From Paracoccus limosus (GTDB lineage: Bacteria > Pseudomonadota > Alphaproteobacteria > Rhodobacterales > Rhodobacteraceae), in assembly GCF_009711185.1 (NCBI RefSeq), contig NZ_WMIF01000017.1, forward strand, positions 27,475 to 91,474: a stretch of DNA of 64,000 bases. Reading direction: 5' to 3'. Below, one piece after another: positions 35,028-45,527 of this stretch. The first letter of the stretch is position 1. Every line of letters begins with the position of its first letter. The notes beneath the pieces were generated by a model. It saw only the letters and a list, made by a program, of their open reading frames with translations, ran no database searches and was not told the origin of the DNA. The position numbers and the translations under genes were made by a program.

Positions 35028-36338
35028 ATGACCATCGACCGCAGGAAACTTCTGCAGGGCAGTGCCATGCTGGCAGCAGGCGCCGTGCTGACGTCGCCCT
35101 TTGCGGGCCGCGCCAGGGCGCAGACCGCCATGACCTTTACCCCCGAAGAGGGCGCCAGCCTGCGCCTGCTGCGCTGGGTGCCCTTCGTCAAGGGCGAAGA
35201 GGCCGCGTGGAACGCCAATACCGAGGCCTTTACCAAGGCGACCGGCGTGCAGGTCCGCATCGATCAGGAAAGCTGGGAGGATGTGCGCCCCAAGGCCGCC
35301 GTCGCCGCCAACGTGGGTTCGGGCCCGGACATGGTGATGAGCTGGTTCGACGACCCCTTCCAATATCCCGACAAGCTGGTCGATGTGACCGATCTTTGCA
35401 CCATGCTCGGCGAAAAGAACGGCGGCTGGTATGACGGGCTGCGCGCCTATGGCGAGCGTGACGGCAAGTTCATCTCGACCCCGCTCTGTGCCATCGGCAA
35501 CGCCATCTGCTATCGCGACAGCCACATGAAGGCGGCCGGCTTCGAGGAGTTCCCGACCGATACCGAGGGCTTCCTGAAGCTCTGCACCGCGCTCAAGGAA
35601 AAGGGCACGCCGGCGGGCTTTCCGTTTGGCAAGGCGGTGGGCGACGGCAACAACTTCGCGCATTGGCTGCTTTGGAGCCATGGCGGCCAGACCGTCAACG
35701 AGGCGGGCGAGGTCGCGATCAACTCGCCAGAAACCGCCGCCGCCATCGAATATGCCAAGAAGCTTTACGCCGTGTTCATCCCCGGCACAGAAAGCTGGCT
35801 CGACATCAACAACAACCGCGCCTTCCTGGCCGGCGACATTTCCTTGACCGCCAATGGCGTGTCGCTGTATTACGCCGCGCTGAAAGACGAGGCGACCAAG
35901 GCGCTGGCCGAAGATATCCGCACCCATATCCTGCCCGTGGGTCCGGTCGGCAAGTCGGTCGAACTGGCGCAGACCTCGACCATCTCGATCTTCAAGCACT
36001 GCAAATACCCGAACGCCGCCAAGGCCTATCTGGAGTGGATGTATCAGCCCGACCAGATGAACGCCTGGATCACCGGTGCCAGCGCCTATTGCTGTCAGGC
36101 GCTCAAGGGTTTTGCAAACAACCCGGTCTGGACCTCGAACCCGATCCACGAGCCCTATTCGCATGCCTCGGCCTCGCTGCGCGAGAACGGCTACGCCGGA
36201 CCGCTGGGACCGGCTTCGGCCTCGGTGATGGCGGATTACGTGCTGGTCGACATGTTCGCCGAAGCCGTCACCGGCCAGCGCTCGACCGAGGACGCGATCA
36301 AGAACGCCGAGCGCCGCATCAAGCGCGCCTATCGCTGA
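35028..36338 (+). CDS. Sugar ABC transporter substrate-binding protein, Tat-type signal
   Basis: 436-residue periplasmic family-1 solute-binding protein. The N-terminus MTIDRRKLLQGSAMLAAG has a twin-arginine motif and a hydrophobic stretch ending GRARA, so export by Tat is likely. FTKATGVQVRIDQESWED and NVGSGPDMVMSWFDDPF are typical of the family. The ATG follows GGGAGGAGTGTAGCC. Followed by two permease genes. Confidence 0.9.
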   Translation: MTIDRRKLLQGSAMLAAGAVLTSPFAGRARAQTAMTFTPEEGASLRLLRWVPFVKGEEAAWNANTEAFTKATGVQVRIDQESWEDVRPKAAVAANVGSGPDMVMSWFDDPFQYPDKLVDVTDLCTMLGEKNGGWYDGLRAYGERDGKFISTPLCAIGNAICYRDSHMKAAGFEEFPTDTEGFLKLCTALKEKGTPAGFPFGKAVGDGNNFAHWLLWSHGGQTVNEAGEVAINSPETAAAIEYAKKLYAVFIPGTESWLDINNNRAFLAGDISLTANGVSLYYAALKDEATKALAEDIRTHILPVGPVGKSVELAQTSTISIFKHCKYPNAAKAYLEWMYQPDQMNAWITGASAYCCQALKGFANNPVWTSNPIHEPYSHASASLRENGYAGPLGPASASVMADYVLVDMFAEAVTGQRSTEDAIKNAERRIKRAYR

Positions 36339-36399
36339 CCGACCCTTTCGGGCGCGGTGATCCGCCGCGCCCGGCATCAGGCAGAAAGGATCCGACCGC

Positions 36400-37326
36400 A
36401 TGCCCCCGGTGCCCGAACGCAAGGCATCCTTCTGGAGCCGACTCTCTGAAAGCCGCAATGGACTGGGCTTTCTCTTCATGCTGCCTGCGGCGGTATTCCT
36501 GCTGTTCTTCCTGACCTATCCGCTGGGCCTGGGTGTCTGGCTGGGGTTCACCGATGCCCGCATCGGCGATTCCGGCGAATGGATCGGGTTGGAAAACTAC
36601 ATCTGGCTGATGGACGACCCGGTGTTCTGGCTGTCGGTGTTCAACACCGTGTTTTACACCTTCATCGCCTCGGTGCTGAAATTCGGCCTGGGGCTGTGGC
36701 TTGCGCTGCTCCTGAACCGGCATCTGCCGTTCAAGAACCTGTTCCGCGCCATCATCCTTCTGCCTTGGGTGGTGCCCACCGTGCTGTCGGCGCTGGCTTT
36801 CTGGTGGATCTTTGACAGCCAGTTTTCGATCATCAGCTGGGTCTTGATGAAATGGGGCATCATCAGCCAGCCGATCAACTTTCTGGGTGACCCGTGGAAC
36901 GCACGGGCCTCGGTGATCGCGGCTAACGTCTGGCGCGGCATTCCCTTTGTCGCCATCTCGCTGCTGGCCGGGCTGCAGACCATCCCGCAATCGCTGAACG
37001 AGGCCGCGGCCATCGACGGCGCGACGCCGTGGCAGCGGTTCACCAAGGTCACGCTGCCGCTGCTGACACCGATCATCGCGGTGGTGATGACATTCTCGGT
37101 GCTGTTCACCTTCACCGACTTCCAGCTGATCTATGTGCTGACGCGCGGCGGTCCGGTGAACGCCACCCATCTGATGGCCACGCTGTCCTTCCAGCGCGCC
37201 ATTCCTGGCGGGCAGCTGGGCGAGGGCGCGGCCATTGCGGTCGCCATGATCCCCTTTCTGCTGGCCGCGATCCTTTTCAGCTTCTTCGGCCTGCAGCGCC
37301 GCAAATGGCAACAGGGAGCCGATTGA
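36400..37326 (+). CDS. Sugar ABC transporter permease (MalF-type)
   Basis: 308-residue permease with six predicted helices, the first being LGFLFMLPAAVFLLFFLTYP. The EAA loop that contacts the ATPase is EAAAIDGATPWQRFTKVTLP. It overlaps the next permease by one base. Start ATG 36400 follows AGAAAGGATCCGACCGC. Confidence 0.92.
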   Translation: MPPVPERKASFWSRLSESRNGLGFLFMLPAAVFLLFFLTYPLGLGVWLGFTDARIGDSGEWIGLENYIWLMDDPVFWLSVFNTVFYTFIASVLKFGLGLWLALLLNRHLPFKNLFRAIILLPWVVPTVLSALAFWWIFDSQFSIISWVLMKWGIISQPINFLGDPWNARASVIAANVWRGIPFVAISLLAGLQTIPQSLNEAAAIDGATPWQRFTKVTLPLLTPIIAVVMTFSVLFTFTDFQLIYVLTRGGPVNATHLMATLSFQRAIPGGQLGEGAAIAVAMIPFLLAAILFSFFGLQRRKWQQGAD

Positions 37327-38204
37327 TGTCGAAGACCGTCACCGACGATCATGAGGGCATGGACCAGTTCGAAAGCCGCAGGCGCAAGATCTTCGTGGTC
37401 TGGCTGCCGCTGCTGGTGTTCCTGTTCGTCCTGTTGTTCCCGTTCTACTGGATGGCGATCACGGCGGTAAAGCCGAACGCCCAGCTGACCGATTACGCCA
37501 ATCACAGCCCGTTCTGGGTGGTGGGGCCGACGCTGGACCACATAAAATACCTGCTGTTCGAAACCTCTTATCCCGGCTGGCTGTGGAACACGCTGGTGGT
37601 GGCGGTCTGTTCCACCTTCCTGTCGCTGTTCGCCTCGGTCTTTGCCGCCTATGCCATCGAGCGGTTGCGCTTTCGCGGCGCCCGGCTGACCGGTCTGCTG
37701 ATCTTTCTCGCCTATCTGGTGCCGCCGTCGATCCTGTTCATCCCGCTGTCGGTGATCGTGTTCCAGATGGGAATCTTTGACAGCAAGCTCGCGCTGATCC
37801 TGACCTATCCGACCTTCCTGATCCCGTTCTGCACTTGGCTCCTGATGGGCTATTTCCGCTCGATCCCCTATGAGCTCGAGGAATCGGCCTTGGTCGATGG
37901 TGCGACGCGCTGGCAGATCCTGACCAAGATCGTCCTGCCGCTGGCGGTGCCAGGGCTGATCTCGGCCGGCATCTTTGCCTTCACGCTGTCGTGGAACGAA
38001 TTTATCTATGCGCTGACCTTTATCTCCAGTTCCGAGAACAAGACCATTCCCGTCGGCGTGCTGACCGAGCTGGTGCGCGGGGACGTCTACGAGTGGGGGG
38101 CGCTGATGAGCGGAGCCCTGCTGGGGTCGCTGCCGGTGGTGATCCTGTATTCCTTCTTCGTGGATTACTACGTCAGCTCAATGACCGGCGCGGTCAAGGA
38201 ATAA
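37326..38204 (+). CDS. Sugar ABC transporter permease (MalG-type)
   Basis: 292-residue permease with first helix FVVWLPLLVFLFVLLFPFYW and the EAA loop ELEESALVDGATRWQILTKI. Start is the ATG at 37326 overlapping the previous TGA. Last gene of the operon, closed by a GGGGGCT hairpin. Confidence 0.92.
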   Translation: MSKTVTDDHEGMDQFESRRRKIFVVWLPLLVFLFVLLFPFYWMAITAVKPNAQLTDYANHSPFWVVGPTLDHIKYLLFETSYPGWLWNTLVVAVCSTFLSLFASVFAAYAIERLRFRGARLTGLLIFLAYLVPPSILFIPLSVIVFQMGIFDSKLALILTYPTFLIPFCTWLLMGYFRSIPYELEESALVDGATRWQILTKIVLPLAVPGLISAGIFAFTLSWNEFIYALTFISSSENKTIPVGVLTELVRGDVYEWGALMSGALLGSLPVVILYSFFVDYYVSSMTGAVKE

Positions 38205-38223
38205 GGGGGCTTTCAGCCCCCTC
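38205..38223 (+). terminator. Hairpin terminator after sugar ABC operon
   Basis: GGGGGCT (38205-38211) and AGCCCCC (38215-38221) form a stem with a 3-base loop, followed by a short TCTT run. It ends the ABC operon before the repeat region. Confidence 0.65.
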
Positions 38224-38246
38224 TTGCGGCTGTTGCCGCAATTCAC

Positions 38247-38345
38247 CCCCGAGGATATTTGGACACGAAAGAAACGCGCTTGGCTTCTTTCGTGTCCAAA
38301 TATCCCGGGGGAGTCCGCAGGACGGGGGCAGAGTCCCCTCTTTTC
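38247..38345. repeat. Head-to-head REP-like elements forming a long perfect hairpin
   Basis: Bases 38253-38273 are perfectly inverted at 38285-38305 (21-base stem, 11-base loop), each arm reading GGATATTTGGACACGAAAG outward to inward. The right copy continues with CGGGGGAGTCC and then GGGGGCAGAGTCCCC (38333-38338 onward), the second part of the same element seen at 20 and 54 kb. It occupies the gap between the ABC permease and the convergent TetR-like gene. Confidence 0.85.
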
Positions 38346-38356
38346 TTGGCAGGGTG

Positions 38357-38962
38357 TTATGCCGGGGTGGGTGTCATGATCTTGCGGGTGAACAGGTGCA
38401 ATGCGCGGCGCGCGGCATCAAGACTGGCATCCGTTTCCATCCAGCGGGCGATATTGCCGCTGATCATCTTTTGCGCAACGCCATAGGCAAAGCTGCGCGC
38501 GGTCGTGACCAGCAGCTTGATGTCCGCGTCTGGCTCGATCAGGCCTTTGCCCTGGGCCTGTTTCAGCATCCGTAGCATCAGGGCATGGATCGACTGTTCA
38601 TAGCGCAGCAGGTTGCCGCTGGCGACGGCGCGCTTGGCGGGCAGGCTGCCCAGAATCATGAACTCGGCCGGGTGGCGGTTTGCCCATTCGATATAGGCGT
38701 CCGACAGGGCGACGAACTGCGCCAGCGGGTCGTCGGGATCGATCCGCACCACCGAGGTCACGCATTGGTCGTGCAGCAGCACCAAGGCATTTTCCAGCGC
38801 CGCCTCGAGCAGGTGGGCATCGTCGCGGAACACTTCGGTCAGCTGGCTTTCGTCGGTTCCAAGGCGCCTCGCCACTTCGGCGGTCGTCGGGGCATCGGGA
38901 TGCGAGACCAGCGTCGTCATTATCCTGATCGCTTGCGCATAGACGGTTTCGCTGCTGGCCAT
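38357..38962 (-). CDS. TetR/AcrR-like transcriptional regulator
   Basis: 201 residues from ATG 38962 with AAGGAGAACGGC upstream. N-terminal helix-turn-helix region AEVARRLGTDESQLTEVFRD, then a helical ligand domain (LAQFVALSDAYIEWANRHPA) as in TetR proteins of the WHG or related C-terminal type. It is divergent from smoE across 200 bases and may regulate the polyol operon or the neighbouring ABC operon; ligand unknown. The N-terminal match to TetR is reasonable but not strong. Confidence 0.75.
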   Translation of the reverse strand: MASSETVYAQAIRIMTTLVSHPDAPTTAEVARRLGTDESQLTEVFRDDAHLLEAALENALVLLHDQCVTSVVRIDPDDPLAQFVALSDAYIEWANRHPAEFMILGSLPAKRAVASGNLLRYEQSIHALMLRMLKQAQGKGLIEPDADIKLLVTTARSFAYGVAQKMISGNIARWMETDASLDAARRALHLFTRKIMTPTPA

Positions 38963-39112
38963 GCCGTTCTCCTTGCTGCGTTTCGTCCGACCACGGGCAA
39001 GTCGATAATGAAACAACCGGTATTCGCTTACAACCATAAGATGCAAGCGTGACAGATTGCGAACTGAGGCGGGGCTTGGAGAGTGTCATCTTGACATGCG
39101 GGCGTTCTTGTG

Positions 39113-39145
39113 TGAGCATTTGCGCATAGCATTGGCAAATGCTCA
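39113..39145. promoter_or_regulatory. Operator-like inverted repeat immediately upstream of smoE
   Basis: TGAGCATTTGC (39113-39123) is perfectly inverted as GCAAATGCTCA (39135-39145), with an 11-base spacer, so the half-sites are about two helical turns apart. It abuts the GGGAGG ribosome site of smoE. A repressor or activator dimer/tetramer, most likely the SorC-type regulator at the operon's far end, is the obvious candidate ligand. Confidence 0.75.
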
Positions 39146-39161
39146 ATGGGAGGACGACCGA

Positions 39162-40469
39162 ATGACCACGATGCTGCGCGGCCTGCTGGGGGCCTGCGCC
39201 TTGACGGCGCTTGCCGCGCCGGCCATGGCCGAGACGCTGACCATCGCCACCGTGAACAATGGTGACATGATCCGCATGCAGAAGATGACCAAGCCGTTTA
39301 CCGACGCGAACCCGGACATCCAACTGGAATGGGTCACGCTGGAGGAAAACGTGCTGCGCCAGCGCGTCACCACCGACATCGCCACCAAAGGCGGGCAATA
39401 TGACATTGTGACTGTCGGTAACTATGAAGTTCCGATCTGGGCCAAGCAGGGCTGGCTGACACCGTTGGAAAACATGGGCGCCGATTACGACGCCGACGAC
39501 ATCCTGCCGCCGATTCGCGACGGGCTGTCGATGGACGGCAAGCTCTATGCTGCGCCCTTCTACGGCGAATCCGCGATGATCATGTATCGCAAGGACCTGA
39601 TGGAAAAGGCCGGGCTGACCATGCCCGAGCGTCCGACCTGGGACTTTGTCTATGACGCCGCGCGCAAGATGACTGACAAGGACCGCGAGGTCTATGGCAT
39701 CTGCCTGCGTGGCAAAGCCGGCTGGGGCGAGAACATGGCCTTCCTGACCTCGATGGCCGCGAGCTATGGTGCGCCCTGGTTCGACATGGACTGGAAGCCG
39801 CAATTCGGCAGCGAGCAGTGGAAAAAGGCGCTGACCGATTACGTCACCATCATGACCGAGGCCGGCCCGCCCGGCGCGTCCTCGAACGGCTTCAACGAAA
39901 ACCTCGCGCTGTTCCAGACTGGCAAGTGCGGCATGTGGATCGACGCCACCGTCGCGGCCAGCTTTGTCTCGAACCCCAAGGAATCGACCGTGGCCGATAA
40001 GGTCGGCTATGCCTTGGCCCCCATGGGCGAAAAGCCGCAGATGTGGCTGTGGGCCTGGACGCTGGCCGTGCCTTCATCAACGGATTCGCCCGAGGCGGCC
40101 AAGAAGTTCGTCGCTTGGGCTACATCCAAGGCCTATACCGAAGAGGTCGCCAAGGCCGAGGGCTGGGCTAATGTGCCGCCTGGCACCCGGACCTCGCTTT
40201 ACGAAAACCCGGAATATCAGAAGGCCGCACCCTTCGCGAAGCCCACGCTGGACAGCATCATGTCGGCTGACCTGAAGAACCCGACCACCGTCCCGGTGCC
40301 CTATATCGGCACGCAATGGGTCGGCATCCCCGAGTTCCAGGCTCTGGGCACAGCGGTGGGCCAGCAGTTCTCGGCCGCTCTGGCGGGGCAGTCCAGCGTC
40401 GATCAGGCGCTGAAGATGGCCCAGCAGATCAGCGAACGCGAGATGGCCAAGGCCGGCTATCCGAAGTGA
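39162..40469 (+). CDS. smoE: Sorbitol/mannitol ABC transporter substrate-binding protein
   Basis: 435-residue periplasmic receptor with signal peptide MTTMLRGLLGACALTALAAP..AMA. The mature chain starts ETLTIATVNNGDMIRMQKMT and includes WDFVYDAARKMTDKDREVYG and LFQTGKCGMWIDATVAASFV, as in polyol receptors of Rhodobacter. First gene of the polyol operon, whose later genes (sorbitol and mannitol dehydrogenases) give the substrate class. Confidence 0.9.
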   Translation: MTTMLRGLLGACALTALAAPAMAETLTIATVNNGDMIRMQKMTKPFTDANPDIQLEWVTLEENVLRQRVTTDIATKGGQYDIVTVGNYEVPIWAKQGWLTPLENMGADYDADDILPPIRDGLSMDGKLYAAPFYGESAMIMYRKDLMEKAGLTMPERPTWDFVYDAARKMTDKDREVYGICLRGKAGWGENMAFLTSMAASYGAPWFDMDWKPQFGSEQWKKALTDYVTIMTEAGPPGASSNGFNENLALFQTGKCGMWIDATVAASFVSNPKESTVADKVGYALAPMGEKPQMWLWAWTLAVPSSTDSPEAAKKFVAWATSKAYTEEVAKAEGWANVPPGTRTSLYENPEYQKAAPFAKPTLDSIMSADLKNPTTVPVPYIGTQWVGIPEFQALGTAVGQQFSAALAGQSSVDQALKMAQQISEREMAKAGYPK

Positions 40470-40497
40470 TCGGCGAAGGCATCTGACCGAACGGGGC

Positions 40498-40518
40498 CGG
40501 GGGTGGCACGCTGCCCCC
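40498..40518 (+). other. GC-rich hairpin between smoE and smoF
   Basis: GGGGGTGGCA and TGCCCCC around CGC form a hairpin with one bulged T, in the 115-base gap after smoE. Such structures commonly protect or partly terminate the binding-protein message, giving receptor in excess of permeases. No T-run follows. Confidence 0.45.
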
Positions 40519-40584
40519 GCGCTTTCCAGGCGGCATTTCACTTAATGGCATCCCCTTTCATCGCCCGCGTAGGGAGGCGCGCCG

Positions 40585-41454
40585 ATGGCAACCCGACATC
40601 AGAAAACCCTTGCGCGATTCATGGTCGCGCCCTCGGTCCTGCTGCTACTTGGCTGGATGATCGTGCCTTTGGCGATGACGCTGTGGTTCAGCTTTCAAAG
40701 CTATAACCTGCTGTCGCCCGGCATGGAGCAGTTCATCGGCTGGACCAATTACAAATACTTCCTGTCCGATCCCGCCTTCTGGCAGGCGATGACGAACACG
40801 CTGCTGATCGTCATCGGTGTGCTGGTCATCACCGTGGGCGGCGGCATCCTGCTGGCGCTGCTGCTGGACCAGCCGATCATGGGGCAGGGCGTGGTGCGCA
40901 TCCTGATGATCGCGCCCTTCTTCATCATGCCGACGGTTTCGGCCTTGGTGTGGAAGAACATGTTCATGAACCCGGTGAACGGGCTTTTTGCCTGGGTCGC
41001 CAAGGCGGTGGGTGCGCAGCCGGTCGATTTTCTGGCGCAATATCCGCTGATGTCGATCATCGGTATCGTGGCCTGGCAATGGCTGCCCTTTGCCACGCTG
41101 ATCCTGCTGACCGCGCTGCAATCGCTGGACAGCGAGCAAATGGAAGCTGCCGAGATGGACGGTGCCAGCGCGTGGGCCAAGTTCACCCATCTGGTGCTGC
41201 CGCATCTGTCGCGCGCCATCACCGTGGTGATCCTGATCGAGACCATTTTCCTGCTGTCGGTCTTTGCCGAGATCCTGGTGACCACCAATGGCGGGCCCGG
41301 CTATGCCTCGACCAACCTGACCTACCTCGTCTATTCGCAGGCGCTTTTGCAATATGACGTGGGCGGCGCCTCTGCCGGCGGCATCATCGCCGTCATCCTG
41401 GCCAATATCGTTGCGATCTTCCTGATGCGGATGATCGGCAAGACGCTGGAGTGA
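40585..41454 (+). CDS. smoF: Polyol ABC transporter permease SmoF
   Basis: 289-residue MalF-type permease, about six helices (FMVAPSVLLLLGWMIVPLAM first). The EAA coupling loop is EAAEMDGASAWAKFTHLVLP. It starts after GGGAGGCGCGCCG and is followed by smoG after four bases. Confidence 0.91.
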   Translation: MATRHQKTLARFMVAPSVLLLLGWMIVPLAMTLWFSFQSYNLLSPGMEQFIGWTNYKYFLSDPAFWQAMTNTLLIVIGVLVITVGGGILLALLLDQPIMGQGVVRILMIAPFFIMPTVSALVWKNMFMNPVNGLFAWVAKAVGAQPVDFLAQYPLMSIIGIVAWQWLPFATLILLTALQSLDSEQMEAAEMDGASAWAKFTHLVLPHLSRAITVVILIETIFLLSVFAEILVTTNGGPGYASTNLTYLVYSQALLQYDVGGASAGGIIAVILANIVAIFLMRMIGKTLE

Positions 41455-41458
41455 TCCC

Positions 41459-42289
41459 ATGGCCCGCAAAGTTTCCGATACCCGCCGCTGGACCTTTACC
41501 ATCCTGGCCTGGGGCGTCGCGCTGGCGATCTTTTTCCCGATCCTGTGGACGATCCTGACCAGCTTCAAATCCGAGGCCGATGCCATTGCATCCCCGCCCA
41601 AGTTCCTGTTCTTCAACTGGACGCTGGAAAACTATGCCGAGGTGCAGTCGCGCTCGCCCTATTTCCGGCATTTCCTGAACTCGGTCATCATCTCGGTCGG
41701 CTCGACCCTGCTGGGGCTGTTGTTCGCCATTCCGGCTGCATGGTCGATGGCATTCCAGCCCGCCAAGAGGACGAAAGACCTGCTGATGTGGATGCTGTCG
41801 ACAAAAATGATGCCCGCCGCGGGCGTGCTGATCCCGATGTATCTGCTGTTCCGGTCCTCGGGGCTTCTGGACACGCGCATCGGCATCACGGTCGTCCTGA
41901 TGCTGATCAACCTGCCGATCATCACCTGGATGCTTTACACCTATTTCCGCGAAATCCCGGGCGAGATCCTTGAGGCGGCGCGGATGGACGGTGCCAGCCT
42001 TGGCAAGGAAATCCTGTATGTGCTGACGCCGATGGCGGTGCCGGGCATTGCCTCGACCCTGCTTCTGAACGTCATCCTGGCCTGGAACGAAGCGTTCTGG
42101 ACGCTGAACCTGACCACCAGCAAGGCCGCACCGCTGACGACATTCATCGCCAGCTATTCCAGCCCCGAAGGCCTGTTCTACGCAAAACTCTCGGCGGCCA
42201 GCACCATGGCCATCGCCCCGATCCTGATCCTTGGCTGGTTCAGCCAAAAGCAACTCGTGCGCGGCCTGACCTTCGGCGCGGTGAAGTGA
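41459..42289 (+). CDS. smoG: Polyol ABC transporter permease SmoG
   Basis: 276-residue MalG-type permease; first helix FTILAWGVALAIFFPILWTI and EAA loop EAARMDGASLGKEILYVLTP. Very close spacing to smoF and smoK (four and nine bases) indicates one transcript. Confidence 0.91.
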   Translation: MARKVSDTRRWTFTILAWGVALAIFFPILWTILTSFKSEADAIASPPKFLFFNWTLENYAEVQSRSPYFRHFLNSVIISVGSTLLGLLFAIPAAWSMAFQPAKRTKDLLMWMLSTKMMPAAGVLIPMYLLFRSSGLLDTRIGITVVLMLINLPIITWMLYTYFREIPGEILEAARMDGASLGKEILYVLTPMAVPGIASTLLLNVILAWNEAFWTLNLTTSKAAPLTTFIASYSSPEGLFYAKLSAASTMAIAPILILGWFSQKQLVRGLTFGAVK

Positions 42290-42298
42290 GGTAACACG

Positions 42299-43293
<995 letters not shown>

Positions 43294-43297
<4 letters not shown>

Positions 43298-44058
43298 GAC
43301 TGCAAGGCAAGACTGCCATCATCACCGGCGCCGCGCGCGGCATCGGTCGCGCCTTTGCCGAGGCCTATATCCGCGAGGGTGCCACCGTCGCCATCGCCGA
43401 CATCAACGAGACCGCCGTGCGCGAGACGGCAGCCCAGATCGGCGCCCATCCCGTCGTCATGGACGTGACCCGGCAGGACAGCATCGACGCAGGCATCGCG
43501 CAGGCGGTGGAACTGATGGGCGGCATCGACATCCTGATCAACAATGCCGCGCTGTTCGATCTGGCGCCGATCACCGAGATCACCCGGCAAAGCTATGACA
43601 CGCTGTTCGCGATCAACGTCTCGGGCACGCTTTTCGTCATGCAGGCCGTCGCGCGCCACATGATCGACACCGGACGCCGCGGCAAGATCATCAACATGGC
43701 CTCGCAGGCCGGACGCCGCGGCGAGGCGCTGGTGGGGGTCTATTGCGCGACCAAGGCCGCCGTCATCAGCCTGACCCAATCCGCCGGGCTGAACCTGATC
43801 GGGCATGGCATCAACGTCAACGCCATTGCCCCCGGCGTGGTGGATGGCGAGCATTGGGACGGTGTCGACGCCAAGTTCGCCGCCTATGAGAACAAGCCGC
43901 GCGGCCAGAAAAAGGCCGAGGTCGGCGCTTCGGTGCCGTTCGGACGCATGGGCACGGCCGAGGATCTGACCGGCATGGCGATCTTCCTGGCCTCGCCCGA
44001 GGCCGATTACATCGTCGCCCAGACCTATAACGTCGACGGCGGGAACTGGATGAGCTGA
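43294..44058 (+). CDS. smoS: Sorbitol (L-iditol 2-) dehydrogenase, SDR family
   Basis: Oxidises D-sorbitol (and galactitol) to the ketose with NAD+. 254 residues; Rossmann motif [25 protein letters not shown], catalytic Tyr/Lys in [16 protein letters not shown]. Very like the Rhodobacter SmoS enzyme in length and motifs. It overlaps smoK and precedes mtlK by one base. Confidence 0.92.
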
Positions 44059-44059
44059 C

Positions 44060-45523
44060 ATGATCACGCTGAACAACGCCAATCTGCCGGCGATCTCGGT
44101 CGCCAAACCCGATTACGACCGTGCCGGCCTGCAAGGCGGGATCGTGCATTTCGGTCTGGGCAATTTCCATCGCGCGCATCAGGCGGTCTATCTGGACCGG
44201 CTGATGAATCTGGGCCAAGGGCAGGATTTCGCCATCATCGGTGCCGGTGTCATGCCCTCGGACGCGCGGATGCGCGATCTGCTGGCCGGGCAGGATTACC
44301 TTTATACGGTGGTCGAACAATCGGCCAAGGCCTCGACGGTGCGGGTCATCGGCGCGATGATCGATCATCTGCCCGCCGCAGACGCCGCGGCGATCATTGC
44401 GAAACTGGCCGATCCCGCCATCCGCATCGCCAGCCTGACGATCACCGAGGGCGGCTATTTCATCAATGCCCAGACCGGGCATTTCGATCCGGCCCATCCG
44501 GCAATCGCGGCGGATGGCGCCAACCCCTTGGCGCCCAAAACGGTGTTCGGAATGCTGGTCGCGGGCCTGAAAGCCCGCCGCGATGCCGGCATCCCGCCCT
44601 TTACCGTCATGTGCTGCGACAACATCCCGCATAATGGCCATGTCACGCGCGAGGCGGTGGTGGAAACCGCCCGCCTTTCGGACCCCGCCTTGGCCGACTG
44701 GATCGCGGCCAATGTCGCCTTTCCGAACGGCATGGTCGACCGCATCACCCCCGCCACCAGCGACCGCGAACGTGCCATGATCCGCGACGATTTCGGCATC
44801 GCCGACGACAGCCCGGTCTTTGCCGAGGATTTCATCCAATGGGTGCTTGAGGACAACTTCCCTCTGGGCCGCCCGGCGCTGGAGCAGGTCGGCGTCGAAT
44901 TCGTCGAGGACGTGACCCCCTGGGAGATGATGAAGATCCGCATCCTGAATGGCGGCCACGCGGTCATCGCCTATCCCTCGGGGCTGATGGACATCCATTT
45001 CGTGCATGAGGGCATGGAAAACGATCTGGTCCGCGCCTTTCTGGACAAGGTCGAGCGCGACGAGATCATCCCCGTGGTGCCGCCCGTGCCCGGCACCGAC
45101 CTGAGCGCCTATTTCGCCAAGGTCGCGGAACGCTGCGCCAATCCCAAGATCGGCGACACGATCCGGCGGCTGTGTCTGGACGGCTCGAACCGGCAGCCCA
45201 AGTTCATCATTCCGACGATCAACGACCGGCTGGCGCAGGGCCTGCTCGTCGAGGGGCTGGCGCTGGAATCGGCGCTGTGGTGCCGGTACTGCGCCGGGGT
45301 CACCGACAGCGGCGCGGTGATCGAGCCGAACGACCCGAACTGGGACCGGCTGACGGCTGCGGCGCAAGCGGCCCGGACCGATCCGCAGGCCTGGCTGGGC
45401 ATGGCCGAGATCTATGGCGAGACCGGCCAGAACCCGGTCTTTGCCGAGGCCTTCACGCGTTGGCTGGATCTGCTGTGGCAACAGGGCACCAAGGCCACGC
45501 TGCAGCATTATCTGGCGGCCTGA
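44060..45523 (+). CDS. mtlK: Mannitol 2-dehydrogenase
   Basis: Long-chain polyol dehydrogenase converting D-mannitol (and D-arabinitol) to fructose (xylulose). 487 residues, the family length. [20 protein letters not shown] is the N-terminal signature and [16 protein letters not shown] holds the catalytic Lys-x5-Asn-x2-His. It belongs to the same operon as smoS. Confidence 0.94.
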   Translation: MITLNNANLPAISVAKPDYDRAGLQGGIVHFGLGNFHRAHQAVYLDRLMNLGQGQDFAIIGAGVMPSDARMRDLLAGQDYLYTVVEQSAKASTVRVIGAMIDHLPAADAAAIIAKLADPAIRIASLTITEGGYFINAQTGHFDPAHPAIAADGANPLAPKTVFGMLVAGLKARRDAGIPPFTVMCCDNIPHNGHVTREAVVETARLSDPALADWIAANVAFPNGMVDRITPATSDRERAMIRDDFGIADDSPVFAEDFIQWVLEDNFPLGRPALEQVGVEFVEDVTPWEMMKIRILNGGHAVIAYPSGLMDIHFVHEGMENDLVRAFLDKVERDEIIPVVPPVPGTDLSAYFAKVAERCANPKIGDTIRRLCLDGSNRQPKFIIPTINDRLAQGLLVEGLALESALWCRYCAGVTDSGAVIEPNDPNWDRLTAAAQAARTDPQAWLGMAEIYGETGQNPVFAEAFTRWLDLLWQQGTKATLQHYLAA

Positions 45524-45527
45524 GGCT

